A stretch of DNA of 64,000 bases. It comes from UBA6522 sp965262365. GTDB lineage: Bacteria > Pseudomonadota > Gammaproteobacteria > Steroidobacterales > Rariloculaceae. Positions within the stretch are counted from its first letter, which is position 1, and the number at the start of each line of letters is the position of its first letter. The position numbers were made by a program, and so were the translations under genes. Positions 24,150-33,022 of this stretch are shown in pieces. The notes under the pieces were generated by a model. It was not told the origin of the DNA. It did no database searches and saw only the letters and a list, made by a program, of their open reading frames with translations. The stretch is taken from NCBI GenBank assembly GCA_965262365.1, contig OZ253541.1, forward strand, positions 1,550,001 through 1,614,000. Direction: 5' to 3'.

Positions 24150-26957
24150 TTACTGGATGTTGTACTGAAATCCTATCGCCGACGTGGTGCCAAACTCATC
24201 GTACTGCAGCATCCGAACACCGGATCTGCCCGCGTGATAGTACTCGGGTTCATCGCCCAGGTTTGCGATCTCCGCATAAATCTGCCAGTTGTCCGAGATC
24301 CCGTATTTCGCTGTCAGATCCCATCGCAAATTGTCGGCGGTGTATCGGTCCAGCCCAGGTTCGACGAGTTCGTCTATATAGCTGTCTCGATACTTCATCG
24401 CCAATCTGACATCCAGCCCATGTTTGTCGTAACCCAGTGTGAAACTGCCAATGTTGCCGGCCTGCTTCGGCAGGTTGATGTCACGATCGCCCGTGTTGCC
24501 CTCGCTGTCGACGTACGTGTAATTCAGACCCACCAGGAATGCATCGAACGGGGCGCCGAGAAATCCAAAGTGCTGTTGATAGGTAAACTCAAACCCCAAT
24601 ACTGTTGCTTCTTCGCCATTCAGCGCGATGATCGCTTCGTCGAATGTTCGATTCAGGAATTCATAGTCATCGAGCGTTTGCACAAAGATGAAGTCGTCAA
24701 TCCGCTTATGAAAAACGCCTCCGGACACGACACTCAACTCGGTCGGATAGAAGGCGATCGAGGCGTCGATACTCCATGCGCGATAAGGATCGAGAGCCGG
24801 GTTGCCGAGTTCCCCTTCCCCGTCTTCAATAGCCACCCGAAACGCGACGTCCTCAACCCGAGGCCGAACAACCGAACGGTAAATGGATGCCCTGCCAACG
24901 ACATTTTCGGAAAAATCGAAACGAATGTTCGCGCTTGGCAGCAGATCGCCGTAAGACCGACTCGATTGAACCGTATTGACGATCAGAGTGTCTTCCGGCG
25001 GATTACCCGGTCCATTCTGATCTTCTTCAATCAACTCCACCTCGTTGCCACGGCTGTCGAGTTCCGTCTGTTCGTATCGAAGACCTGCAACGATCGTCGC
25101 CCTGCCGGTTTCCCATGTTCCCATCATGTACGCGGCAAATACATTTTCGTCGATCGTGAAGTCCGAGACAACCGAGTCCAGTTGCGTATCAAGGGGCTCG
25201 AATTCGATGCCGACCCTATCCGCGAAAATTTTGCGTTCAATGAGATTATCCGGCACCGGTCCGACCTGATTGGGAAATCCGTACTGAGCACCGCCGCCGG
25301 GCAACAGGGCATCCGACAGGAACCATTGGTCGTCACCGGACCAGAACACGGCTTCTTCGTCGCTGGATTTCTCACGCCATCGGGCTTTGGCGCCAAATTT
25401 GATGCTGCCGAACCCGGCGTCCCTGGTGGCATCCAGCCGCAAGGAAAACTGCGTGTCCTCATTTTTTTCGTCAAAATGCTCCAGTTCATCCAGTTCGTAC
25501 AAGGAAGGGTCGTGGAGCGCCGAAAAGAAATTCGATCTGACCAACGGAATCCGTGGGTTGCTGCGATCAATGGTAAGCACAGGCTGACCGTCGGCAATTG
25601 GCCCGTCACCGCTTTCAAACTCGGCCACCCAAGTACCACTGAGTTGGTCGGGTGTTTGCTCTCTCGCGAAGGAGTAGCCCAAATTCGTTTCCACCAGCCA
25701 GGATTCCAACTGCGTTTCGGAACCGAGTGAAATGGACAGATTCTCTGCGATTTGACCCTGAAAACTGCGGCCCTTCGTGTCGCGTTCGATCTCGACTTCG
25801 GTGTAGTCCGCGCTGGTCGCAGTGATCGTGTCCTCATCCAGTCCGTCGAGGCCGAATGACACCCTGTTTCGCAACTCGGTATCGGTGAATCGGCTATACA
25901 GCGTGTACAGGTGGAGCGTCGTATCGTCCGATACATCAAGGTCGAAATTGAGGGCGCCGCCAAGGCGCTCGCGTTCGACGGTATAGAGTCGCGGCTGGAA
26001 TTCTTCCATAAAATCGTTGCCGTTATCGGAGACCTCCCAATCGTCAGCTTCGTTGTTGTCCCCTTGAATGGCCCGATCATGCCAACTCAGTGCGCCTGCA
26101 ATTCCCAGTCGACGGTCACCATCCATTTCGTATATGTTGCTGCCGGCAAATGACAACTTCGGGCCCCATTCCTCGCGGAGTCCGTTAACGCTGCTTTCGG
26201 CCCTCGCTTTCGCATAGAGGCCTTTTCGGCTGAACGCGCTCAACGTCTTTACGTTGATCGAACCGCCAATGGCATCTGCGTCCATGTCCGGGGTCAAGGT
26301 CTTGTGGACTTCGAGACCGTCCAGCAGATCGGTAGGGATCACATCGAGCTGTAACGCCCTCCTTGGTTCAGCGGCTGTCGCTCGGACCCCGTTGATAGAG
26401 GTCGAATTCAGGTCCGGATCCATGCCGCGAATGACCACATAACGCCCCTCGCCCTGATCGGTTTCCACGCTGACACCCGTGAGACGACGCAGCGATTCAG
26501 CGACGTTCTGGTCGGGAAACTGGCCCATGGCATCCGTATCGAGCACGGAAACCAGGTTATTTGCGGAGCGTTCCTGGTTGAGCGCACTCGCAAACGCTGC
26601 CGCCTGCCCAACGACGATGATTTCTTCAAGTGCGGCAACAGACGTGGCGCCGATGATGACGTCTCCGAGATCGACGCCCTCTTCAGATACCTGAATCGCA
26701 ATGCTCGTATCTTCGGTGCCGACATAAGACACGATAAGCGTGTAACTGCCCGCGGGGACGTTTCCCAATCGGAAGCGGCCTCGCTCGTCCGACGTTGTCG
26801 AGCCGGAAAGACCTTCTATTCTTACAATCGCACCGGGGAACGCGATGGTTCTGGCCGGGTCCGTGATTTCACCGGTGACATTCTGGGCGAGCGCTGTATG
26901 TGATAGTGCAAGCAGCCCGGTTCCGACAAACAAGACTGACACTAATCGCTGGATCAT
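24150..26957 (-). CDS. TonB-dependent receptor, probable phytate/inositol-phosphate uptake
   Basis: A 935-residue outer-membrane receptor. After a signal peptide ending SHTALAQ there is a carboxypeptidase-regulatory-like domain (VTGEITDPARTIAFPGAIV, GRFRLGNVPAGSYTLIVSYV), a TonB box-like EEIIVVG, then the plug domain (NVAESLRRLTGVSVETDQG, RGMDPDLNSTSINGV) and a long beta barrel ending in aromatic-rich strands with GFQYNIQ at the C-terminus. It belongs to the large TonB-receptor class that imports substrates too big for porins. It is divergent from an IolG-like gene and near phytase and inositol genes, so phytate or an inositol phosphate is the inferred ligand. No SusD-like partner is present. 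Confidence 0.88.
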   Translation of the reverse strand: MIQRLVSVLFVGTGLLALSHTALAQNVTGEITDPARTIAFPGAIVRIEGLSGSTTSDERGRFRLGNVPAGSYTLIVSYVGTEDTSIAIQVSEEGVDLGDVIIGATSVAALEEIIVVGQAAAFASALNQERSANNLVSVLDTDAMGQFPDQNVAESLRRLTGVSVETDQGEGRYVVIRGMDPDLNSTSINGVRATAAEPRRALQLDVIPTDLLDGLEVHKTLTPDMDADAIGGSINVKTLSAFSRKGLYAKARAESSVNGLREEWGPKLSFAGSNIYEMDGDRRLGIAGALSWHDRAIQGDNNEADDWEVSDNGNDFMEEFQPRLYTVERERLGGALNFDLDVSDDTTLHLYTLYSRFTDTELRNRVSFGLDGLDEDTITATSADYTEVEIERDTKGRSFQGQIAENLSISLGSETQLESWLVETNLGYSFAREQTPDQLSGTWVAEFESGDGPIADGQPVLTIDRSNPRIPLVRSNFFSALHDPSLYELDELEHFDEKNEDTQFSLRLDATRDAGFGSIKFGAKARWREKSSDEEAVFWSGDDQWFLSDALLPGGGAQYGFPNQVGPVPDNLIERKIFADRVGIEFEPLDTQLDSVVSDFTIDENVFAAYMMGTWETGRATIVAGLRYEQTELDSRGNEVELIEEDQNGPGNPPEDTLIVNTVQSSRSYGDLLPSANIRFDFSENVVGRASIYRSVVRPRVEDVAFRVAIEDGEGELGNPALDPYRAWSIDASIAFYPTELSVVSGGVFHKRIDDFIFVQTLDDYEFLNRTFDEAIIALNGEEATVLGFEFTYQQHFGFLGAPFDAFLVGLNYTYVDSEGNTGDRDINLPKQAGNIGSFTLGYDKHGLDVRLAMKYRDSYIDELVEPGLDRYTADNLRWDLTAKYGISDNWQIYAEIANLGDEPEYYHAGRSGVRMLQYDEFGTTSAIGFQYNIQ

Positions 26958-27115
26958 TTACGTACTCCCCCTATGGCGTCCCTGTGGCGCCACACCCCAA
27001 AATACGTGGAGTCGACGGATGTCTTCCACATTGAATTTGCCTGCTGCCAGCTCAGCAACACGCTTGCAAACGAGTTTAGAACAAAATATTGCAATAGTAA
27101 AGATTTTGAAAAATC

Positions 27116-27122
27116 TATTCTA
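27116..27122. promoter_or_regulatory. TATTCTA candidate operator, TonB receptor/iolG
   Basis: TATTCTA lies in the divergent gap between the TonB receptor and the iolG-like gene. On the minus strand it reads TTAGAATAGATTTTTC, resembling the sites at 31.65, 41.2 and 43.0 kb. It is one member of the shared motif discussed in the findings. Confidence 0.45.
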
Positions 27123-27209
27123 ATTCAACGACACCAGCCGATCGACTACCGACGCGTGCGACATTCCGGTACGGTGTGGAAAAAACGCGGTGAGGGAGCG
27201 AAAAAGACA

Positions 27210-28208
27210 ATGATAGGGGTCGCAGTAATCGGTGCGGGGCGTATTGGACGAATCCACGCTCGAAACGTCAGCGACAACGATAACGCACGAATAATTTATG
27301 TCTGCGACGTCGTTGCGGACGCAGCCGCCGAGCTTGCCAATCGCTGCGGTGGCAAAACCGCGTCGGTTGATCGGATTCTGGTAGATGACAACGTCGGCGC
27401 AGTCATCATCGCGAGTTCAACGGATACGCACGCCGAGCTGATCGAACAAGCAGCGGCTGCCGGTAAGGCGATATTCTGCGAGAAACCACTCGACCTGGAT
27501 GTGCAAAGGGCTCGACTAAGCGTAGAAATCGCAAAAGAATCAAATGTTCTTCTGTGCTTGGGGTTCAATCGACGTCACGATCCGGATTTCGAGAAACTCA
27601 AGTCGGAGGCCAACTCCGGCTCGATTGGGACGATCGAAGTCGTCAGTATCGTCAGTCGAGATCCATCACCGCCTCCGCCGGAATACGTTCAGCGATCCGG
27701 AGGCCTGTTTCGCGACATGATGATCCATGATCTTGACATGGGTCGTTGGTTGCTCGGTGAAGAGCCCAGCCAGGTGTTCGCGACCGGGAGTGCCCTGGCG
27801 GACCCCAAAATCGGGAAATTGGGTGACATCAATACCGCTGTCGCCGTCTTGCGCACGGCGTCCGGTCGTCTTTGTCAAATCACAAACTCACGTCGATGCT
27901 GTTACGGCTACGATCAGCGCATCGAGGTGTTTGGCTCGGAGGGCATGGTTCGCGCCGGCAATCAAAAGAACACCCAGGTTGAAAAAGCAACGGCCGAGGG
28001 TTTCACCACCGAGCCGGCACTGCCCTTTTTCCTGGAACGCTACGCCAAAGCGTATCGAATTCAGCTTGATCGATTTATCGACGCAGTCGGCGGACACCGT
28101 GTCGATCTGCCGCTCGGTGTTGATGGACTGCGCGCACTGGAACTCGCAGAGGCTGCGCAGGAATCGCTCGAGACCGGTCGAGCGGTCGAGATCAGCTATA
28201 CATATTAA
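27210..28208 (+). CDS. iolG: Inositol 2-dehydrogenase-type oxidoreductase (Gfo/Idh/MocA)
   Basis: A 332-residue NAD(P)-dependent dehydrogenase. The Rossmann motif GAGRIGRIHARN starts at residue 7, the EKP motif is in FCEKPLDLD, and the catalytic Asp/His region is RDMMIHDLDMGRWL. In the inositol pathway IolG oxidises myo-inositol to 2-keto-myo-inositol (scyllo-inosose), the first step. Start: ATG at 27210 with GAGGGAG upstream; a longer frame from 26973 runs through the promoter region and is rejected. Its neighbours (phytase, transporter, iolB-E) support the assignment, although this superfamily covers many sugars and polyols. Confidence 0.85.
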   Translation: MIGVAVIGAGRIGRIHARNVSDNDNARIIYVCDVVADAAAELANRCGGKTASVDRILVDDNVGAVIIASSTDTHAELIEQAAAAGKAIFCEKPLDLDVQRARLSVEIAKESNVLLCLGFNRRHDPDFEKLKSEANSGSIGTIEVVSIVSRDPSPPPPEYVQRSGGLFRDMMIHDLDMGRWLLGEEPSQVFATGSALADPKIGKLGDINTAVAVLRTASGRLCQITNSRRCCYGYDQRIEVFGSEGMVRAGNQKNTQVEKATAEGFTTEPALPFFLERYAKAYRIQLDRFIDAVGGHRVDLPLGVDGLRALELAEAAQESLETGRAVEISYTY

Positions 28209-28224
28209 GGCCTGTTAACAGGCC
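28209..28224. repeat. Palindrome GGCCTGTTAACAGGCC
   Basis: A perfect 16-bp palindrome starting at the base after the iolG stop. Its core CCTGTTAACA recurs in the much longer palindrome at 34665-34709. There is no T-run, so it is not a standard terminator. It may be a small repetitive palindromic element or the joined ends of a transposon-like sequence. Confidence 0.5.
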
Positions 28225-28240
28225 CTCGAATTAATGGTTC

Positions 28241-29392
28241 GTGGCTACCGTGAAAAATCTGAACTTCGGCCTCATCGGCACCGGCTTCATGGGCAAAGCA
28301 CATGCCATCGCGCTACGGGCTGTGGGCACGGTGTTTCACGGCGTCGCACATCCGGGGCTTAGCTGTCTTGTGGATACCGATCTGTCGACAGCTCAGCAGT
28401 TTGCGGATGCCTGGGGGTTTGAAAGTGCCAGCGATGATTGGCGACGGATCTGCGGCAGCGAAACGATCGACGTCGTCGACATCTGCACACCCAATCACCT
28501 GCACATGGACATGGCGCTCGCGGCAATCGAGGCTGGTAAGCACGTCTATTGTGAAAAGCCGCTGGCGCTCACCGCAACGCAAGGAAGACGAATTCGGCGC
28601 GCCGCCGAATCCGCGGGCGTTGCGACTGCCATCGGGTTCAACTACATCTGCAACCCGCTGATCGTGGCAGCGCGCCAGATGATCCTGTGCGGTGAGATTG
28701 GCGAGATCCATGAGTTCCGAGGCAGTTATCGCGAAGACTATTTCGCGGACCCATCCACGCCTTATGGCTGGCGTTGCGCCAGGGATCGGGCCGGCGCCGG
28801 CGCGCTTGCCGATCTCGGTAGTCACCTGATCTGCATGGCAGAGTTCTTGCTTGGGCCGATCGATTCCGTATTTGGTTCTCTAACCACCGTCCATAAACTG
28901 CGTCCCGATCCTGTATCAGGTGAGATGAGGACAGTTGAAAACGACGATATCGCGCAGGCACTGGTGGTGTTCGAAAGAGGTTGCCCCGGCACGATGGACA
29001 TCAGCCGCATCGCCACCGGCAAAAAGTGCGGGCTCACACTCGAAGTTTGCGGGAGCAAGGGCAGTGTTGCCTTCGACCAGGAACGCATGAATGAACTACA
29101 GATCTACCATACGGACAGCCGGTCGGGTCAATGTGGCTACCGCCGTGTATTGGCAGGACCGCAGCATCCCGACTATTCGGCGTTTTGCCCAGCCCCCGGC
29201 CACGGTCTCGGCATCAACGATTTGAAGATTATTGAAGTCCGCAATTTATTGCGTTGTATCGAGACCCGTGAAGCAATGTATTCCAACTTTGATACAGGCT
29301 GCCGGGTACAGGAGATTTCCGATGCGATCGAAATTTCTCACAAGCAGAAACAGTGGATTGGCGTGAGCAGCAGCGCATTGGAGGGGCAATAG
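28241..29392 (+). CDS. Second Gfo/Idh/MocA-family oxidoreductase
   Basis: A 383-residue dehydrogenase with GLIGTGFMGKAHAIA (Rossmann), YCEKPLALTA (EKP motif) and GALADLGSHLICMAEFL (catalytic Asp/His region). It is about 50 residues longer than the neighbouring IolG-type protein and only distantly similar. Family members in inositol loci often act on epimers such as scyllo-inositol or D-chiro-inositol, so a side-entry isomer is plausible but unproven. The GTG at 28241 is used; a GTG nine bases further in is also possible. It is 32 bases downstream of iolG with a palindrome in between, and is probably cotranscribed. Confidence 0.82.
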   Translation: MATVKNLNFGLIGTGFMGKAHAIALRAVGTVFHGVAHPGLSCLVDTDLSTAQQFADAWGFESASDDWRRICGSETIDVVDICTPNHLHMDMALAAIEAGKHVYCEKPLALTATQGRRIRRAAESAGVATAIGFNYICNPLIVAARQMILCGEIGEIHEFRGSYREDYFADPSTPYGWRCARDRAGAGALADLGSHLICMAEFLLGPIDSVFGSLTTVHKLRPDPVSGEMRTVENDDIAQALVVFERGCPGTMDISRIATGKKCGLTLEVCGSKGSVAFDQERMNELQIYHTDSRSGQCGYRRVLAGPQHPDYSAFCPAPGHGLGINDLKIIEVRNLLRCIETREAMYSNFDTGCRVQEISDAIEISHKQKQWIGVSSSALEGQ

Positions 29393-29455
29393 CCAGACGT
29401 CTGTCAGAAGGAGTCTGAACGCCTGTAACTGCAATACCCCACACTGACAACACCT

Positions 29456-31567
29456 TCACCGGGACGGGTCAGGCTCCGCTCTCGGTTCGTAGCCGTTGTG
29501 GATCGACAAACCCAGTGCTTCAGCGATCCGCTCCCACGGAACCAATTTGAAGTTTTGCCGCGCTTTCGGCGTGATGTTTCGTCCATCCTGCACGACCAAC
29601 ACACCATTCGGCAGCGTGCTGCCCAAGTTCGCGCTGGTGACGTCCAACCCATCGGTTTCCGATACACCGTCGATACCCGTGGCTTCGTCAGCCACGATGT
29701 GAAAGTGCCCCAGAAACCTGTTGTCACCTTGCCGTTCGTACACAGCGTAGTTGTCCGCCCCTTGATTGGACGCAATCAAGTACCCTTGCCCATTATCGGC
29801 GTAATAAAGCGCAAGACCTTCAACATCCGCCGTCAGGTTTCCGTTGTCAATGCTATCGACAAGCGTGCGTTCCGAACCGGTACCGGGTTCGGCTGCATAC
29901 TTCCATATTCCGGTATTCTCTTCTCCGACATACAGATCGCCGGTTTCATCGTCAGCCACGCACCCCTCGGTTTGCGATCCGACACCGAACTCTCGAACCA
30001 GCTCGACGCCTATCTTGTCGCCGCCCGCATCGAGTAACCGCCACTGTCGTACCAGTCCATCCGTATCATTGATAAAGACGTAGAAATCGCCCGTTTCCTG
30101 ACTCCGATACATACACTGTCCGTAAGGATCCGTCATGCCCGTGGGAATCACACCGTCGGCGACGTCAACCAATGTTCGAGTCGCTCGATCCACCTTCCAG
30201 ATGCCGATACTGTCTGTGGACCGGTTGCTCGCCGTAACGACATCCACCGGTTCGCCGCCAAGCGGGAAACCGTACCGGATATCGGCATTGTTGATTCGAC
30301 CGGCCTCCAGGGACTGAAGCAAGTTGCCATCCAGGTCGTAAACGTTGATACCACGCTGTTTCTGGGTGCCGATCACCACGCTCAGCGCAGGGTCCGTGGG
30401 ATGGACCCACAGCGCCGGATCGTCGGCCGCATCGCCAAAGCTGGCCACCGGCACCGTTTCCAAGCTCGGCGTCACGGTCGTCGCGCCACCGTCCAACGGC
30501 GCAGTTGGATCGTGGGACGCGCGTGCGTCCAAACCGAGAGCCTCCGAGACACGTTGCCATGGCACGAGCTTGTAATTGGCGGGTGCGTCTTCATTGTCGT
30601 CGTCTGCGAGCACAAGTAGCCCCTGTCCCAGGGACGCCGATAGCGCCAGGCTGGTCGCGGTCAGTCCTTCCGTCTCTTCGGCGCCATCCACCGATTCGTC
30701 GCCGACCACGTCAATGGTGCCGCGGTGTGCTCGACTCTCCAGGTCGTACAGCTGCAAACGGCTCTCATCGGCATCGGAGACGATGAGATAGCCGCTCTGG
30801 GCCTGCTCGTACAGCGCAACGCCCTTCACGTCGCCGCCAAAGCGGCCGTGGGGTGTTGACAGGTCGACGAATTCCACGTCCGATTCCGATTCGGGTTCGG
30901 CGTTGAGTCGGGCAACGCCAACCGATTCCTGCGAATAGAAGATTGCGGCCCCTCGATCGTGCGCAACACAATGAGCCGCACCGGGCCCAACCGGAACGCT
31001 GCGTACAAGACGCCCCTGAACTGTGCCGTCTTGGGGGTAGAGTTCCCACTGCTGAAACATGCCGTCGCCCGCCGCAAACGCGTAGAACTTGCCGGAAATC
31101 GGGCTTTGATAAAGGCACAACCCTTCGATTTCGGCCTCCGTGGCCATCGGTGAAGAGACTTCGCGAAGGCTGGTGCGCGTATCGTCCAGAACGTAGGCCA
31201 CCAACGCTGTAGCTTCGGCGTCATAGCCGACAATCAGATCGACGGAGGCACCCCCGAGCGGAAAGTTGTAGCGAACGTCGACCAGCGTCGTGGGACGATT
31301 GCTTCCGATGCCGCGCCTGGCGCCATCGAGCGTATAGATATCCAATCCCCCGAGGTCTGCGCTACCCAGGATCAGACTGTCCTCGGGACGTTCGCTATTG
31401 ATTAGCAGCGCCGGATCGTTGGCTGCGCCCGACGCGGCGCCCGCGGTTTCGCCTGTCGCTGCAACCGCGTGCACCGCCAGCTCGTCGCCGGACGACAGTG
31501 TGTCCGGCTGCTGGTGTGTCTCGCACGCGCCAAACGCGATCGCAAGAAAAATGGTTAGCCTTTTCAT
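29456..31567 (-). CDS. Dual-domain beta-propeller phytase
   Basis: A 703-residue exported protein made of two tandem phytase-type six-bladed propellers (about residues 40-345 and 365-690). The second has the standard BPP signatures: DDPALWVHPTDPALSVVIGT, KQRGINVYDLDG, ADIRYGFPLGGEPVDVV, YGQCMYRS and EGCVADDETGDLYVGEE, which supply Ca-binding and phosphate-site residues. The first shows degenerate versions (NDPALLINSERPEDSLILGS, DVRYNFPLGGASVDLIVGYD), as in known dual-domain phytases whose first domain assists. BPPs remove phosphates from phytate with calcium. An N-terminal hydrophobic signal ends FGACETHQ; the Cys could be a lipid anchor, though the lipobox is imperfect. It is divergent from a phosphatase/symporter operon. 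Confidence 0.9.
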   Translation of the reverse strand: MKRLTIFLAIAFGACETHQQPDTLSSGDELAVHAVAATGETAGAASGAANDPALLINSERPEDSLILGSADLGGLDIYTLDGARRGIGSNRPTTLVDVRYNFPLGGASVDLIVGYDAEATALVAYVLDDTRTSLREVSSPMATEAEIEGLCLYQSPISGKFYAFAAGDGMFQQWELYPQDGTVQGRLVRSVPVGPGAAHCVAHDRGAAIFYSQESVGVARLNAEPESESDVEFVDLSTPHGRFGGDVKGVALYEQAQSGYLIVSDADESRLQLYDLESRAHRGTIDVVGDESVDGAEETEGLTATSLALSASLGQGLLVLADDDNEDAPANYKLVPWQRVSEALGLDARASHDPTAPLDGGATTVTPSLETVPVASFGDAADDPALWVHPTDPALSVVIGTQKQRGINVYDLDGNLLQSLEAGRINNADIRYGFPLGGEPVDVVTASNRSTDSIGIWKVDRATRTLVDVADGVIPTGMTDPYGQCMYRSQETGDFYVFINDTDGLVRQWRLLDAGGDKIGVELVREFGVGSQTEGCVADDETGDLYVGEENTGIWKYAAEPGTGSERTLVDSIDNGNLTADVEGLALYYADNGQGYLIASNQGADNYAVYERQGDNRFLGHFHIVADEATGIDGVSETDGLDVTSANLGSTLPNGVLVVQDGRNITPKARQNFKLVPWERIAEALGLSIHNGYEPRAEPDPSR

Positions 31568-31648
31568 ACAAGAGTGCCTGATCTTTCAATTCTGAGCCCG
31601 ATAACCGTTATGGGCAACGTACGCAATTTCGCGCAAACTCGGGATAAA

Positions 31649-31684
31649 TATTCTATTTCTGTCTATACTTGGAATTTTATTCTA
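31649..31684. promoter_or_regulatory. Two TATTCTA candidate operators, phytase/phosphatase
   Basis: TATTCTA occurs at 31649-31655 and again at 31678-31684, 29 bases apart (about three helical turns), in the 165-base divergent gap between the phytase and acid-phosphatase-like genes. The spacing would place two bound regulators on the same DNA face. The gap is AT-rich compared with its flanks. Confidence 0.45.
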
Positions 31685-31732
31685 CCATTTTGCCGGGACC
31701 TCTGGCACCTGACCCATACGGGATGAATTTCG

Positions 31733-33022
31733 ATGACACCAAAATCCGTTGCCCATCTGGCCGTTCTCCCGCTGCTGATTCTTTATGCTCACCAGCCCGA
31801 TGAACCGCAATCGCAAACCGGCTCAGAACTGAACGCGGGAATCCTGATCTTTGGAGACACGGGCTACCACCCGCAATACCCGGAAGACAGTGATTACGAG
31901 GACCGCTTCACCGAAGAACAATACCTCGCCTCCGAATGGGAAGTCTGGCTTGAGGACAAACGACCTCCTGACGAGTATCGACCTCGACCGTCGGAGGTCT
32001 CACCGGTAACGGGGGGTGTGATTCCCGCAACGGGCATGTATGCAGTATCGGCCGCGATGACGGAGTATTGCCGTTCCGGGCAACGCTGCGATTTTGGTGT
32101 GCTTCTCGGAGACAACATCTACCCGTCCGGCGCCACGCTCGGTGCTGACGGCGTTGACGATGCCAGGCGCTTCAAGGACATGTTGCAGGACCCGTTGGGC
32201 AACCTGGTGGAATCGCCCGCTCTTTACCGCACCTACGTGACGTTGGGCAACCATGATTGGGAGACGTCGCGAGCCGGCGGTTTTGCGCAGATCCGCTATC
32301 TGGAAACCACGCCCGGTTTCTACATCGACGGTCCCTTCTATGCGGCCACGCCACCCGCCGGAAATGACGAAATCGAACTGTTTGTCATCGATACGAGCAT
32401 GATCCTCGCCACCACCGATGTTCGCGAAGCCACCCTCAACGACGACGGTTCCGAGGGATCCCCTGGGAACATCGAAGAACCCGGCTATTTCGTCGACCCG
32501 ATGACGGCGGCCGAGCGCAACCAGGTTCAATGGCTGGAAACGGAACTCGCGCGTTCCACGGCGCGCTGGAAACTGGTGCTCGGGCACCATCCCCTGTGGT
32601 CTTCAGCGGGCAGCAAGTACGAGGAGGCGCGGACGCTGCGACGACTGCTGATGCCCGCACTGTGTCGCTACGCCGATGCGTACCTGGCGGGTCATGAGCA
32701 CACATTGGAAATTCATACCGACAACTGCGAAACGGTCCTGGAAGACCCGGCAGAGCAACCGCTGGTTCAGATAATTTCAGGCGCCGGAGCAAAACAACGG
32801 CCGCTGCATTCGAGTTTCATGGGGCACCAGGATGAACAGTACCCGCAACACCAAACCCTGTTTGCCGAAGGCTTGTTGTGGGGATTCAGCCATATGCAAT
32901 TGGACGGTGACTCGGCCACGGTCATCATGCTGTCGGTGCACAATGACGACCAATCCACTACCACGCCGGTATTTGAGTACAGTTTCGATCGCCGGTCTCA
33001 TCGAGCCGGTCAGAACAATTGA
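31733..33022 (+). CDS. Acid-phosphatase-like metallophosphoesterase
   Basis: A 429-residue exported calcineurin-type phosphatase. The five metal blocks are visible: ILIFGDTGY, GVLLGDNIYPSG, VTLGNHDWE, LVLGHHPLW and LAGHEHTLE, the order seen in tartrate-resistant/purple acid phosphatases. A short N-terminal hydrophobic segment (VAHLAVLPLLILYA) suggests export. It probably finishes dephosphorylation of lower inositol phosphates or other phosphoesters; the substrate is inferred from the neighbouring phytase and inositol genes. Its stop overlaps the start of the downstream symporter by four bases. Confidence 0.82.
   Translation: MTPKSVAHLAVLPLLILYAHQPDEPQSQTGSELNAGILIFGDTGYHPQYPEDSDYEDRFTEEQYLASEWEVWLEDKRPPDEYRPRPSEVSPVTGGVIPATGMYAVSAAMTEYCRSGQRCDFGVLLGDNIYPSGATLGADGVDDARRFKDMLQDPLGNLVESPALYRTYVTLGNHDWETSRAGGFAQIRYLETTPGFYIDGPFYAATPPAGNDEIELFVIDTSMILATTDVREATLNDDGSEGSPGNIEEPGYFVDPMTAAERNQVQWLETELARSTARWKLVLGHHPLWSSAGSKYEEARTLRRLLMPALCRYADAYLAGHEHTLEIHTDNCETVLEDPAEQPLVQIISGAGAKQRPLHSSFMGHQDEQYPQHQTLFAEGLLWGFSHMQLDGDSATVIMLSVHNDDQSTTTPVFEYSFDRRSHRAGQNN

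Noticed and set aside
24234..25730. 498-residue open frame on the plus strand
   Set aside because: Antisense of the TonB-dependent receptor; no family-like motifs.
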